NCBI RefSeq assembly: GCF_025146565.1
Contig: NZ_CP102258.1
Location: 2,636,001 to 2,700,000 of the forward strand
Length of the DNA stretch: 64,000 bases
Direction of reading: 5' to 3'
Origin: Bacteroides eggerthii
GTDB lineage: Bacteria; Bacteroidota; Bacteroidia; Bacteroidales; Bacteroidaceae
Positions 37,658 through 49,144 of the stretch are shown here, piece by piece (the first letter of the stretch is position 1; each line of letters starts with the position of its first letter). The notes under the pieces are model-generated. The model was given only the letters and a program-made list of their open reading frames with translations, did not search any database and was not told the origin of the DNA. The position numbers and the translations under genes were made by a program.

Positions 37658-38416
37658 ATGGAAAAAGGCTTGGTATCTATCGTTACTCCGGTTTATAACG
37701 GAGCGAAGTATGTGTGTGAAACGATAGATTCTGTATTGAGGCAGACATACGCGAATTGGGAAATGATAGTAGTGGATGACGGTTCGAAAGATAATAGTGC
37801 CGAAATTATAAATGAATATGTCCGGCGCGACAAGCGGATTGTATTGCTGAGGCAAGCTAATGGCGGTTCTGCTTCTGCCCGAAACAATGGGATAAGAAAT
37901 GCAAAAGGACAATATATTGCTTTGCTGGATGCTGACGATTTATGGGAACCTGATTTTCTGGAAAGCCAACTCGCCCTGATGAAACGGAAGAGTGCTATAG
38001 TGGTACATGCCTCCTACAAACGGATTAATGAGAACTCGGAAGAAATATTGCGTCCTTATCGAGCTAAAGAAGTAGTGACCTATAGACAGATGCAAATGAC
38101 AAATCATATTGCCTGTTTGACTGGTTTGTATGATAGTTCTGTGTATGGAAAAATTTATTTGAAAGAGGAGTTAAAAAGTATCAGGGATGATTATGCCTAT
38201 TGGCTTGACATTGTGAAGTTGGCAGGTAAGTCGTATGGTAATCAAGAGGTATTGGCGAGTTATCGGGTGATGGCGTCTTCTACAACAGGCAAGAAAAAGA
38301 AACTGGTTAAAGCACAATTCCTTTTTTATTATCGCTATCAAAAGTTGGGCATGTTGAGGAGCCTATTATATACTGTGTACTGGGGAATTCTTGGATTCAT
38401 TAAGTTTTATAAGTAA
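37658..38416 (+). CDS. Glycosyltransferase family 2
   Basis: 252 residues. GT-A motifs VSIVTPVYNGAKYV, VVDDGSKDNS and LLDADDLWEPDF. Last gene of the capsule operon, 17 bp after glf. Could be the galactofuranosyl transferase by position, but this cannot be shown. A strong hairpin follows. Confidence 0.88.
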   Translation: MEKGLVSIVTPVYNGAKYVCETIDSVLRQTYANWEMIVVDDGSKDNSAEIINEYVRRDKRIVLLRQANGGSASARNNGIRNAKGQYIALLDADDLWEPDFLESQLALMKRKSAIVVHASYKRINENSEEILRPYRAKEVVTYRQMQMTNHIACLTGLYDSSVYGKIYLKEELKSIRDDYAYWLDIVKLAGKSYGNQEVLASYRVMASSTTGKKKKLVKAQFLFYYRYQKLGMLRSLLYTVYWGILGFIKFYK

Positions 38417-38447
38417 TGAAGTTGCTGATGTTCCAAAAAGTCGTATA

Positions 38448-38503
38448 GTATAGCGAATAAAGAAAAGGAATCTCTTTATTCGCTATACAGTGGATATTTT
38501 TTT
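38448..38503 (+). terminator. Terminator at the end of the capsule operon
   Basis: A perfect 16-bp stem (38448-38463 with 38473-38488), a 9-nt loop, and a T run at 38497-38503 after a short spacer. Confidence 0.65.
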
Positions 38504-38569
38504 CATTGTGCATCGCTTCAGCATTTCTGCTTTTCATATAGAATATGTAAAATTGGATGTTAACAAATT

Positions 38570-38800
38570 ATGGGTATGGATAATGTGAATCAAAAAATAA
38601 TTGATACTCAAAGAGTAATTAATTATATCAATTCTTTTTTGGACAATGTCAGGGTAGAGGACATTATCCAGAACTCCGGTGCCGATAAGCTACGTGTATA
38701 TCCGGCTTTATTTGAATTGGAACAAAGTGGTTTTCTTGAAGTGGTGGAACGGGAAGAGCTTGGAGCACCGTTGATAGTCAGGAAAAGGAAAAACAGATAA
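38570..38800 (+). CDS. Hypothetical small protein, winged-helix-like
   Basis: 76 residues; the third codon is also ATG and may be the start. The region VEDIIQNSGADKLRVYPALFELEQSGFLEVVERE has the helix and wing pattern of a small winged-helix DNA-binding fold. The C-terminus is basic. It stands alone between two strong terminators. Function unknown. Confidence 0.6.
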   Translation: MGMDNVNQKIIDTQRVINYINSFLDNVRVEDIIQNSGADKLRVYPALFELEQSGFLEVVEREELGAPLIVRKRKNR

Positions 38801-38834
38801 ACGACAGGTAACAGCGGTTATTATGTTTTAGGCG

Positions 38835-38875
38835 CAGCCGGGATTGCTTCGATTTAGCAATTCCGGCTGTTTTTG
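38835..38875 (+). terminator. Intrinsic terminator after the 76-residue protein
   Basis: A 14-bp stem (38835-38848 with 38856-38869, one G-U pair), 7-nt loop and the T-rich tail TTTTTGTTT. Confidence 0.85.
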
Positions 38876-38942
38876 TTTAAATTCTTGATATAGAATGAGT
38901 ATTTATAAGACTTTCGATAATTGAACTTAAACGATAAAATTC

Positions 38943-38985
38943 ACTTATAAGTTATTTATTCTAATAATAATTATTACTTTTGTAA
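38943..38985 (+). promoter_or_regulatory. Promoter and possible autoregulation site of the toxin-antitoxin-chaperone operon
   Basis: -7 box TACTTTTG at 38975-38982, 19 bp before the GTG start. It is embedded in the palindrome TTAC-TTTT-GTAA (38974-38985). A second palindrome, ACTTATAAGT, is at 38943-38952. Antitoxins of this class usually repress their own promoter through such sites. Confidence 0.5.
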
Positions 38986-39000
38986 CAAAAATAGTGGCCA

Positions 39001-39489
39001 GTGAAAGTTGAGTTAGTTGATTTAGAAGAGTTTTCAGGGAACAAAGCACACATTTATTCTGTTTTGTTAGATGATGCGGAAGACACATTGTTCGATCAAT
39101 TTGTAGAAGAAAACGGTCCTTTATACCCTAATGAAATTAGAGAGATTGTGAAAGAACTAATAGCTATGGGGAATAAAGTAGGATGCCAGGAACACTTTTT
39201 TAAGTTGAATGAAGGAAGGTTAGGGGATGGTGTGGCTGCTGTATGGGCTAAGAGGATCAGAGTTTATTGTTTGCGCTATGGTTCATCTTTAATTATACTG
39301 GGAGGAGGTGGCTATAAGTCTCCAAGTATAAGGGCTTATCAAGAAGATCCTGTTTTGTCAGGAAAAGTTGAAGAAATAAAGCGGATAGCAGAATTGATAA
39401 ACGAGCGCATAAAAGAGAAAGATTTAAAATTAAACGAAGACGGAATTATTTCCGGAGAACTTATTATAAATGATTATGAGGAAAATTAA
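39001..39489 (+). CDS. higB: RelE/HigB-like toxin of a TAC module
   Basis: 162 residues from a GTG start. The central part, HFFKLNEGRLGDGVAAVW, then RIRVYCLRYG and IILGGGGYK, has the beta-strand pattern of RelE/HigB mRNA interferases. The protein is longer than classical HigB (about 100-125), with extra N- and C-terminal segments. It is followed by an overlapping HTH antitoxin gene, the toxin-first order of higBA. Predicted role: cut mRNA when the antitoxin is lost. Fold assignment is by eye. Confidence 0.75.
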   Translation: MKVELVDLEEFSGNKAHIYSVLLDDAEDTLFDQFVEENGPLYPNEIREIVKELIAMGNKVGCQEHFFKLNEGRLGDGVAAVWAKRIRVYCLRYGSSLIILGGGGYKSPSIRAYQEDPVLSGKVEEIKRIAELINERIKEKDLKLNEDGIISGELIINDYEEN

Positions 39490-39895
39490 AAAAGGGACTT
39501 TTTTAGACTTGATATTGTCTGATATATCAGAAGATGAAGTGCGAAGAACTGCATCCAAGATGGCAATTGCCGCTAAAATAGCCAAGACATTAGAAAAACG
39601 CAATATGAGCCAGAAAGAGTTTTCCAGAATACTGGGCAAGCGTCCCTCTGAAATATCTAAATGGTTGTCTGGGAAACATAACTTTACTACAGACACGTTA
39701 TCGGATATAGAACATGCTTTAGATATTCATTTGCTTGATAATAGAGAGGAGGTTGCCTTTGAAAGTACAATTAATCATAGGATAACTATTGAGGTTAAAC
39801 CTTCCCGAAAGAATATGTTTATACCTCAATACGAACAGGAGTCGTATAGTTATAACTATGATTTGGTTTCCTCACATAATTTATTATACAATTGA
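39470..39895 (+). CDS. higA: XRE-family antitoxin with C-terminal extension
   Basis: 141 residues; ATG 39476 is an alternative start. It overlaps the toxin gene by up to 20 bp. A helix-turn-helix of the XRE type lies at about 40-90 (TLEKRNMSQKEFSRILGKRP). After it come about 45 residues rich in aromatic residues (FIPQYEQESYSYNYDL). In toxin-antitoxin-chaperone systems a similar C-terminal patch, called ChAD, makes the antitoxin depend on a SecB-like chaperone. The gene for such a protein follows after 4 bp. Confidence 0.82.
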   Translation: MIMRKIKKGTFLDLILSDISEDEVRRTASKMAIAAKIAKTLEKRNMSQKEFSRILGKRPSEISKWLSGKHNFTTDTLSDIEHALDIHLLDNREEVAFESTINHRITIEVKPSRKNMFIPQYEQESYSYNYDLVSSHNLLYN

Positions 39896-39899
39896 TAAT

Positions 39900-40358
39900 A
39901 TGGCAAAAACAGTACCTGTAAATATAAAAATATCTTTGCTGAACCTTACAGAAACTCTTTATAGATTTAATTACGATTATGATTATTCTACGATTAAGCC
40001 AGATGATCTAAAAGTGGACTTTATTCATAGCTTTAAGAGTGATCAAGAAAAAGGAGAGTTTGGGGTAGAAGTTAAGGCAAGATATAAATCGGCTCACGAT
40101 AATTGTGTTTTGGCTGAATTAGGTGTATACACCAATTTTAGGATTGATCCGTTTTCTGCCTTTATAAAGATGGAAACAGAGAAAGGCTTTGAAACAAATT
40201 TGCCGGATGCTTTGGAACATCTATGTGAAATTAATGTTGGAGCTTTGAGAGGTATCTTTTTTACAAAGTTGAAAGGGACTCCGTTAGAAAAGTATCTGAT
40301 ACCTTTAATTCCTATGAATGCAATAATATCACCTGCCAATATTAAAAAAGAGGAATGA
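39900..40358 (+). CDS. SecB-like chaperone of the toxin-antitoxin module
   Basis: 152 residues from ATG 39900. A longer frame starting inside the antitoxin gene is rejected since the antitoxin would be cut by it. The protein has an all-beta N-terminal half (FGVEVKARYK, CVLAELGVYTNF) and then a helix with the proline-rich close LEKYLIPLIPMNAIISPANI, which recalls the SecB end LLLPPVNF. Position directly after a higBA-type pair is that of Rv1957 in M. tuberculosis. It would shield the antitoxin from aggregation and proteolysis. The match is structural in feel, with weak sequence identity. Confidence 0.65.
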   Translation: MAKTVPVNIKISLLNLTETLYRFNYDYDYSTIKPDDLKVDFIHSFKSDQEKGEFGVEVKARYKSAHDNCVLAELGVYTNFRIDPFSAFIKMETEKGFETNLPDALEHLCEINVGALRGIFFTKLKGTPLEKYLIPLIPMNAIISPANIKKEE

Positions 40359-40377
40359 AAATTCCTCTTTTTTTAAT
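40341..40377. terminator. Bidirectional terminator between the TAC module and the DUF1460 gene
   Basis: A stem of about 16 bp (40341-40356 with 40361-40377, one bulge), loop GAAA, flanked by A and T runs on both sides. The stop codon of the chaperone gene is in the stem-loop. Confidence 0.8.
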
Positions 40378-40378
40378 A

Positions 40379-41152
40379 TCATTTTATTCTTACCACCCTG
40401 ATCCCCGTAAACCTTTTATTATTTTTCAGCATCTGTGCCAATGTTTTTTGCGTAATAACCACCATTTTCCGGGTGGAAGAAGCATGAAGCAATTTCAATA
40501 CTCCCTTTTCATAATAGGCAATTCCCATGTGGGCGACATCCAGACCCGGAACATTGGTTGTAATAGCTATAATATCGCCATTCTTTATCCAGCTAAAACC
40601 TTCGTCGGGAAGTTTGGCTTTGGGGATGTAATGGAATGTCTGTCCGGAAAGGGCTTTTTCTATACTCTCTATTTTGCTGACATTCTCGGGAGAAGACGCC
40701 AACTGCCTGTACGATTTGGGATGTGAGGACATGAAGTTGAGGGACAGCGCTATTGAATCGGGACTGTTGGCTGCGGTTACATCTTCCATAAAACCATGTT
40801 TGACACCGTTGTTTATCCAGTCGGCAATGTAGTGCAGGCGGGAAGTATAACCGTTGATCCTGCCGTCGCGATAGCGTATCTTTTGTAGAACTCTTGCATA
40901 GTCAGTCTTATCTATCGCTCCGTTCTTGACGGGGGAGAGTGACAGGGCAAGTACGTACTCCACAAAAGTGGTGCAATCCACTTCGTCGAAATTGACTACG
41001 AGCTTCTCCTCTTCGTTCACTTCCAGTGTATGTGCCACATAAGGTGTTTTGAGGAAGTTCAATCCATATTTCAGCATGGCATTGCCCGTTTCCTGTGCAG
41101 AAACGGACGATGCTATTGCTAAAGTACAGAACATGCAGAACAAGGATTTCAT
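40379..41152 (-). CDS. DUF1460 family protein (NlpC/P60-like amidase fold)
   Basis: 257 residues with a signal peptide cleaved after about residue 19 (SSVSAQ). The FDEVDCTTFVEYVLAL segment carries the catalytic-type cysteine; HMGIAYYEKGVLKLLHAS carries the His. DUF1460 proteins are cell-wall-related, with N-acetylmuramoyl-L-alanine-amidase-like folds in the periplasm. It begins 12 bp after the beta-galactosidase stop and shares its transcript. Confidence 0.85.
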   Translation of the reverse strand: MKSLFCMFCTLAIASSVSAQETGNAMLKYGLNFLKTPYVAHTLEVNEEEKLVVNFDEVDCTTFVEYVLALSLSPVKNGAIDKTDYARVLQKIRYRDGRINGYTSRLHYIADWINNGVKHGFMEDVTAANSPDSIALSLNFMSSHPKSYRQLASSPENVSKIESIEKALSGQTFHYIPKAKLPDEGFSWIKNGDIIAITTNVPGLDVAHMGIAYYEKGVLKLLHASSTRKMVVITQKTLAQMLKNNKRFTGIRVVRIK

Positions 41153-41163
41153 TGTCTTGCGGT

Positions 41164-44406
<3,243 letters not shown>

Positions 44407-44443
44407 TTAATGATTGTTTGTAAATACGTTTTCTCCCGGTCTG

Positions 44444-45313
44444 CTATTTCTCCGGAAAGGTGAGTCCTTCTCTCAGCCATTTTTCCAGTTCCCCAGTCCA
44501 TTGGCGTTTGTAGGTGAAACTGTCACGAAAGCCCCAGCCATGTCCGCCGGTGGGGTAGACATGCAGAGTGGCGGGAACTTTCTGCTCTTGCAGGGCGAGG
44601 AAATAGCCGATGCCGTTGATGGGCAGAACGCCTGCATCATCTGCCGACAGCATGATGAATGTTTGCGGCGTTTGGGGAGATACTTGCCGTTCGAGCGAGT
44701 ACTTCTGTTCCAGTTCGGCGGAAGGCGTTTCTCCGAGGAGGTTTTTGCGTGAACCGCTGTGGGTGACTCCTTTCAGCATGGAGATGACGGGATAGAACAA
44801 GACCTGAAAATCGGGGCGGGTGGCGTCACTGCTGTATAGTGTGGCAAGAGAAGCCGCCAGATGCCCGCCGGCAGATGCTCCCATGATGCCGATACGGTTG
44901 GGATTCACACCCCATTCTTTGGCGTGTCCGCGCATCAGGCGGATAGCTTGTTCGGCGTCCGACAAGGGAACCTCATGGTGTCCGTTGGGCATGCGGTATT
45001 TCAATACGGCATACGTGATGCCCTGCGTTGTGAACCATGCCGCCATGTCGTGTCCTTCGTGGTTCATGGCGAGACGGCCGTATCCGCCGCCGGGGCACAT
45101 GATAACAGCCATGCCGTTGGGTTTTGCCGGACGGTAAACGGTTATGGAAGGATTGACTACATTGGCTACGCGGCCGCCTTCCAAATCTTCCTGATTGCCG
45201 GTCAGTCCGTTTGTATTAGGCGCTCCGTCGGGCCATAACGGCAGTTCGACGGGCTTTTGTGCAGACAACATTGTTGTTGCGAACAGTAAGGATAGGAATA
45301 GTGTCTTTTTCAT
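44444..45313 (-). CDS. Alpha/beta hydrolase, acetyl-esterase-like
   Basis: 289 residues with a signal peptide (FATTMLSAQ). Oxyanion segment CPGGGYGRLA near 74; nucleophile Ser147 in GASAGG; acid in SADDAGV (about 225); His258 in TGGHGW. It fits the esterase/lipase group that removes acetyl groups from plant polysaccharides. Co-directional with the beta-galactosidase 64 bp downstream, which suggests joint action on decorated glycans. Confidence 0.85.
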   Translation of the reverse strand: MKKTLFLSLLFATTMLSAQKPVELPLWPDGAPNTNGLTGNQEDLEGGRVANVVNPSITVYRPAKPNGMAVIMCPGGGYGRLAMNHEGHDMAAWFTTQGITYAVLKYRMPNGHHEVPLSDAEQAIRLMRGHAKEWGVNPNRIGIMGASAGGHLAASLATLYSSDATRPDFQVLFYPVISMLKGVTHSGSRKNLLGETPSAELEQKYSLERQVSPQTPQTFIMLSADDAGVLPINGIGYFLALQEQKVPATLHVYPTGGHGWGFRDSFTYKRQWTGELEKWLREGLTFPEK

Positions 45314-45330
45314 AATGAATACGGTTTTAT

Positions 45331-45371
45331 ATCATCAGCCATTCAGAACATAGCGAAGAATGGCTGATGAT
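45331..45371. other. Strong hairpin between the OPT transporter and the esterase genes
   Basis: A perfect 14-bp stem (45331-45344 with 45358-45371) with a 13-nt loop. It has no T tract on either strand, so it may be a processing or stability element rather than a terminator. Confidence 0.45.
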
Positions 45372-45403
45372 TTCCTATGAACTTATTTCAGTATCTCCGC
45401 AGC

Positions 45404-47395
45404 TTATTTCGTTTTCATCGAAGCTTTGACGAGATAGAATATAAGGATAGCGTAAGCACCCAGTGCCAGTACTTCGGACCATGTGTTGTTGAGCCATGCG
45501 TCGTTCACAAGGTTCACACCGCCGAAGCGCATTGCCGCGCTTACCACGCCCATCAGTGCGCCGCCGGCTATGAAACCGGATGCCAGCAGTGTACCTTTTT
45601 CACCGCGTTCGGCATTGAGGGCAGCATCCTTGCTGCGGCTGGTTACGTACCAGTTGACGGCGCCACCCACTACCAACGGAACGTTCAGCTCCAGTGGGAT
45701 GAACATGCCCAGCGCAAAGGCAAGTGCAGGTATCTTGCAAAAATTCAGTACGATAGCCAGCACAGCACCGATGCCATAAAGCAGCCAGGGTGCGCCTACA
45801 CCGTTCATCAACGGTTCGATGACAGCCGCCATTGCATTGGCCTGCGGGGCAGCCAGTTGTCCGCTGGTGAATCCGTATGTCTTGTTCAGGATAATCATTA
45901 CGCCGCCTACGGTAGCTGCCGAAACGATTGTTCCGAGGAATTTCCATGCTTCCTGCTTTACGGGGGTGCTTCCCAGCCAGTAGCCTATTTTCAGGTCGGT
46001 GATGAAGCCGCCTGCCATAGAAAGCGCCGTACAAACCACACCGCCCATGACCAGTGCGGCTACCATTCCGCCCGGGCCTTTCAGACCTACTGCTACCATT
46101 ACTACCGATGCAAGTATCAGCGTCATAAGTGTCATGCCCGATACCGGGTTTGTGCCCACAATGGCAATGGCATTAGCAGCTACGGTGGTAAAGAGGAATG
46201 ATATGCCTGCAACCAACAGGATAGCCACCAATGTGTGCAGCAGGTTGCCCTGCATCACATCAAAGTAGAAGAACAGCGTCACCAGTACCAGCGTGATGAT
46301 GGAGCCGATAGCAATGATCTTCATGGAAAGGTCGCGTTGTGTGCGTTTCACGTTGGCTTCCGCATCGGCTTTGCCACCCATCTCTTTGGCAGCCAGTCCT
46401 ACGGCGCTCTTAATGATGCTCCATGACTTGATGATGCCGATGATACCCGCCATTGCAATGCCGCCGATACCGATGCTCTTGGCGTAGTATTTGAAGATCT
46501 CTTCCGGAGCCATTGCGCCTACGGTGGCGGTAATCTCAGGATTCCATTGGTTCAGCACGCTGTCTCCCCAGATGAGGGACATGCCGGGAATGATAATCCA
46601 CCATACGGCAAGCGAACCGGCACAGATGATGGAAGCGTATTTCAGTCCGACGATGTAGCCCAGACCCAAAACGGCAGCTCCGGTATTTACCTTGAACACG
46701 AGCTTGGCTTTCTCGGTCAGCATTTCGCCGAAGCCGCATACGCGGGTTGTGAAGTTCTCGTTCCACCACCCGAAAGTGGCTACGATGAAATCGTACAGAC
46801 CTCCGATGATACCTGCCAACAGCAACGGCTTTGCCTGGCTACCGCCTTTCTCGCCCGATACAAGCACTTGCGTCGTTGCGGTGGCTTCGGGGAAAGGATA
46901 TTGGCCATGCATGTCGCTGACGAAATATTTGCGGAACGGAATGAGGAAAAGAATACCCAGCACGCCACCCAGCAATGAACTGATGAATACTTGCGTGAAT
47001 GTTACGGTGATTTCTTCCGGATAGCTTTCCTGCAGGATGTACAGTGCGGGCAGGGTGAAGATTGCACCTGCCACGATGACGCCGGAACTGGCTCCGATGG
47101 ATTGTATAATGACATTTTCGCCCAGCGCGTTCTTGCGTTTGGCTGCGCCTGATACGCCGACGGCGATAATGGCAATGGGAATGGCTGCTTCGAACACTTG
47201 TCCCACTTTCAATCCCAGATAGGCTGCCGCCGCCGAAAAGAGGATTGCCATAGCGATACCCCACAGCACCGACCAAAGGTTTACTTCGGGATATTTCTTG
47301 TCGGGACTCATCAAGGGGTTGTAGACTTCTCCCGGCTTCAGTGCGCGGAACGCATTTTCCGGCAAGCCGGTCAGTTTCTCTTCTTCTTGTTTCAT
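45404..47395 (-). CDS. OPT family oligopeptide transporter
   Basis: 663 residues, full length, with about 15 membrane segments. It begins LKPGEVYNPLMSPDKKYPEVN and has the glycine-rich GGKADAEANVKRTQRDL cytoplasmic loop near the middle. OPT proteins bring in short peptides or metal chelates by proton symport. It is separated from the DUF1573 gene upstream by a terminator. Confidence 0.9.
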   Translation of the reverse strand: MKQEEEKLTGLPENAFRALKPGEVYNPLMSPDKKYPEVNLWSVLWGIAMAILFSAAAAYLGLKVGQVFEAAIPIAIIAVGVSGAAKRKNALGENVIIQSIGASSGVIVAGAIFTLPALYILQESYPEEITVTFTQVFISSLLGGVLGILFLIPFRKYFVSDMHGQYPFPEATATTQVLVSGEKGGSQAKPLLLAGIIGGLYDFIVATFGWWNENFTTRVCGFGEMLTEKAKLVFKVNTGAAVLGLGYIVGLKYASIICAGSLAVWWIIIPGMSLIWGDSVLNQWNPEITATVGAMAPEEIFKYYAKSIGIGGIAMAGIIGIIKSWSIIKSAVGLAAKEMGGKADAEANVKRTQRDLSMKIIAIGSIITLVLVTLFFYFDVMQGNLLHTLVAILLVAGISFLFTTVAANAIAIVGTNPVSGMTLMTLILASVVMVAVGLKGPGGMVAALVMGGVVCTALSMAGGFITDLKIGYWLGSTPVKQEAWKFLGTIVSAATVGGVMIILNKTYGFTSGQLAAPQANAMAAVIEPLMNGVGAPWLLYGIGAVLAIVLNFCKIPALAFALGMFIPLELNVPLVVGGAVNWYVTSRSKDAALNAERGEKGTLLASGFIAGGALMGVVSAAMRFGGVNLVNDAWLNNTWSEVLALGAYAILIFYLVKASMKTK

Positions 47396-47460
47396 AATAG
47401 CTGTTTTATTGTTTATTGTTATGATTGCGATATGTATCGGTTATAGGCTTCAAAGAAAGC

Positions 47461-47489
47461 AAAAAAAAAGGAGAATTGAAAAATTCTCC
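47461..47489 (-). terminator. Intrinsic terminator of the DUF1573 gene
   Basis: On the minus strand an 8-bp stem (47470-47477 with 47482-47489) ends in nine T (47461-47469). Confidence 0.8.
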
Positions 47490-47512
47490 TTTATTCTGTA
47501 TCATAAAAACGA

Positions 47513-47908
47513 TTATTTGGCGTCTTTGGCAGTCATGTCGCCTTCCACAAAGAGCCGGAGCATTTCGGTCTTGGCATTGCTGCGCAACGTAATGGACTTC
47601 TTGAAGTGTCCGGGGTATTTGCCCGTACCGTTGTAAGTAATCTTGATTGTTCCTTTCTTTCCGGGCATTACAGGCTCCTGCGTATATTCGGGCACTGTAC
47701 ATCCGCAAGATGCCACTGCCTGATGAATTACCAGCGGGGCATCTCCTACGTTGGTGAAAGTGAAAGTGCAGCTCACCACCGGACTGCTTTCGGAGAATGT
47801 ACCGAAGTTATGGGTGGTTTTGTCGAATTTAATATCTGCCTGGCCTTGTGCGTGGGCATAACCGATACCCATAACCAGCATCAACATATAAAAAGCAAGT
47901 TTCTTCAT
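47513..47908 (-). CDS. DUF1573 domain secreted protein
   Basis: 131 residues with a signal peptide (to about residue 21, GYAHAQG). One Ig-like DUF1573 domain: KTTHNFGTFSESSPVV, then the conserved AVASCGCTVPEYTQEPVMPG and IKITYNGTGKYPGHFKKSI. Widespread in Bacteroidetes, periplasmic, function unknown. The -7 box TACCTTTG (minus, 47940-47947) is 32 bp upstream. Divergent from the AraC gene. Confidence 0.88.
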   Translation of the reverse strand: MKKLAFYMLMLVMGIGYAHAQGQADIKFDKTTHNFGTFSESSPVVSCTFTFTNVGDAPLVIHQAVASCGCTVPEYTQEPVMPGKKGTIKITYNGTGKYPGHFKKSITLRSNAKTEMLRLFVEGDMTAKDAK

Positions 47909-48009
47909 GTCTTTATCTTTAATTTAGTTACACAGTGCGCAAAGGTAAGCCATTTCTGCAAAAATCATTCGTATTTTATGCGAAATAGTATTAAATCCGG
48001 GATATTGCC

Positions 48010-48017
48010 TATCTTTG
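48010..48017 (+). promoter_or_regulatory. -7 promoter box of the AraC regulator
   Basis: TATCTTTG, 27 bp before the ATG at 48044. Confidence 0.45.
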
Positions 48018-48043
48018 TTTCCTTTATCAACGAATAGAAACTT

Positions 48044-48901
48044 ATGGACTATCAGCTAAATACGCGCTTGAACGGCAATATCGCGATGACCTCCCGTTTT
48101 CATGAAAACAAGCGGCTGCAACGGGACAAGACTTTGTATAAGTTCCTGTGGGTGCAGAACGGTTCGCTTGCTGTTGAGGTGGACCACATACCCATGAGAT
48201 TGGCAAAGGACGAAATCATTACGCTTACCCCGTTGCACCATTTGGAGGTGAAAGAGGTGGAAGGCGAGTACCTGACTTTGGTTTTCAACAGTAACTTCTA
48301 TTGCATCTTCGGACATGATGACGAAGTGTCCTGCAACGGCGTCCTGTTCTATGGTTCATCCCAGGTGATGCGTCTGGAACTCTCGGAAGAACAGTCGTCC
48401 GGGCTGCACGATATAGTCCGCGGCTTCTGTCGGGAATCGGCCATTAGCGACAGTTTTCAGGAGGAGATGCTGCGTATTATGCTGAAGCGCTTCATCATCA
48501 CCTGCACACGTATAGCCCGTACAAAGTTCAGTGTGGGGAGGGAGCATGAAAAGGCTTTCGACATCATTCGGCAGTTCTATGTGCTGGTAGACGGAAACTT
48601 CCGCGAGAAGAAGCAGGTGCAGGACTATGCCGGTATTCTTTGCCGTTCGCCTAAAACGCTATCCAACTTGTTTTCCGCCTGCGGACTGCCTTCTCCGCTT
48701 CGCATCATTCACGAACGGATAGAGGCGGAAGCCAAACGCCTGCTGCTCTACACACGAAAAAGCGCGAAGGAAATCGGGGATATTCTGGGCTTTGAGGATT
48801 TGGCGACATTCAGCCGTTTCTTCAAGAAAATGACGGGGGAGTGTGTGTCGGAGTACCGGAAAAGGGTGCAACGGGAAGAATTGCCAACAGTTACGGAATA
48901 A
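48044..48901 (+). CDS. AraC family transcriptional regulator
   Basis: 285 residues. N-terminal cupin-type sensing domain (about 1-150) and C-terminal double HTH (about 175-275) with KSAKEIGDILGFEDLATFSRFFKKMTG. It probably controls the DUF417 gene 244 bp downstream in the same direction. The signal is unknown. Confidence 0.88.
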   Translation: MDYQLNTRLNGNIAMTSRFHENKRLQRDKTLYKFLWVQNGSLAVEVDHIPMRLAKDEIITLTPLHHLEVKEVEGEYLTLVFNSNFYCIFGHDDEVSCNGVLFYGSSQVMRLELSEEQSSGLHDIVRGFCRESAISDSFQEEMLRIMLKRFIITCTRIARTKFSVGREHEKAFDIIRQFYVLVDGNFREKKQVQDYAGILCRSPKTLSNLFSACGLPSPLRIIHERIEAEAKRLLLYTRKSAKEIGDILGFEDLATFSRFFKKMTGECVSEYRKRVQREELPTVTE

Positions 48902-49144
48902 TTGCCATTTCACGTTCCGTCGGAAACAGGGATCTTTGCAAAAACATGAAGATGTGTCAAAACTAACATTAACTATCATTTTACTCTGTCATTCAAGAAT
49001 CTACTCTCTGTGTGAGTAGGAGAAGAGATGCTTCACTACGTTCTGCATGACAGACTATATATTAGCGTAAGAAATAAAAGATATTTTGAGCGAAATGATA
49101 GGCTTGTCAGAGTTTTGACACCCTCACTAAAAACAATAAAAATT

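Noticed and set aside
24475..40400. Search for transposase, integrase or tRNA-linked ends around the accessory region
   Set aside because: None was found within the window, so no integrative element can be claimed.
49028..49144. Upstream ATG for the DUF417 protein
   Set aside because: The added 39 residues are basic and unlike the family; ATG 49145 gives the normal N-terminus.
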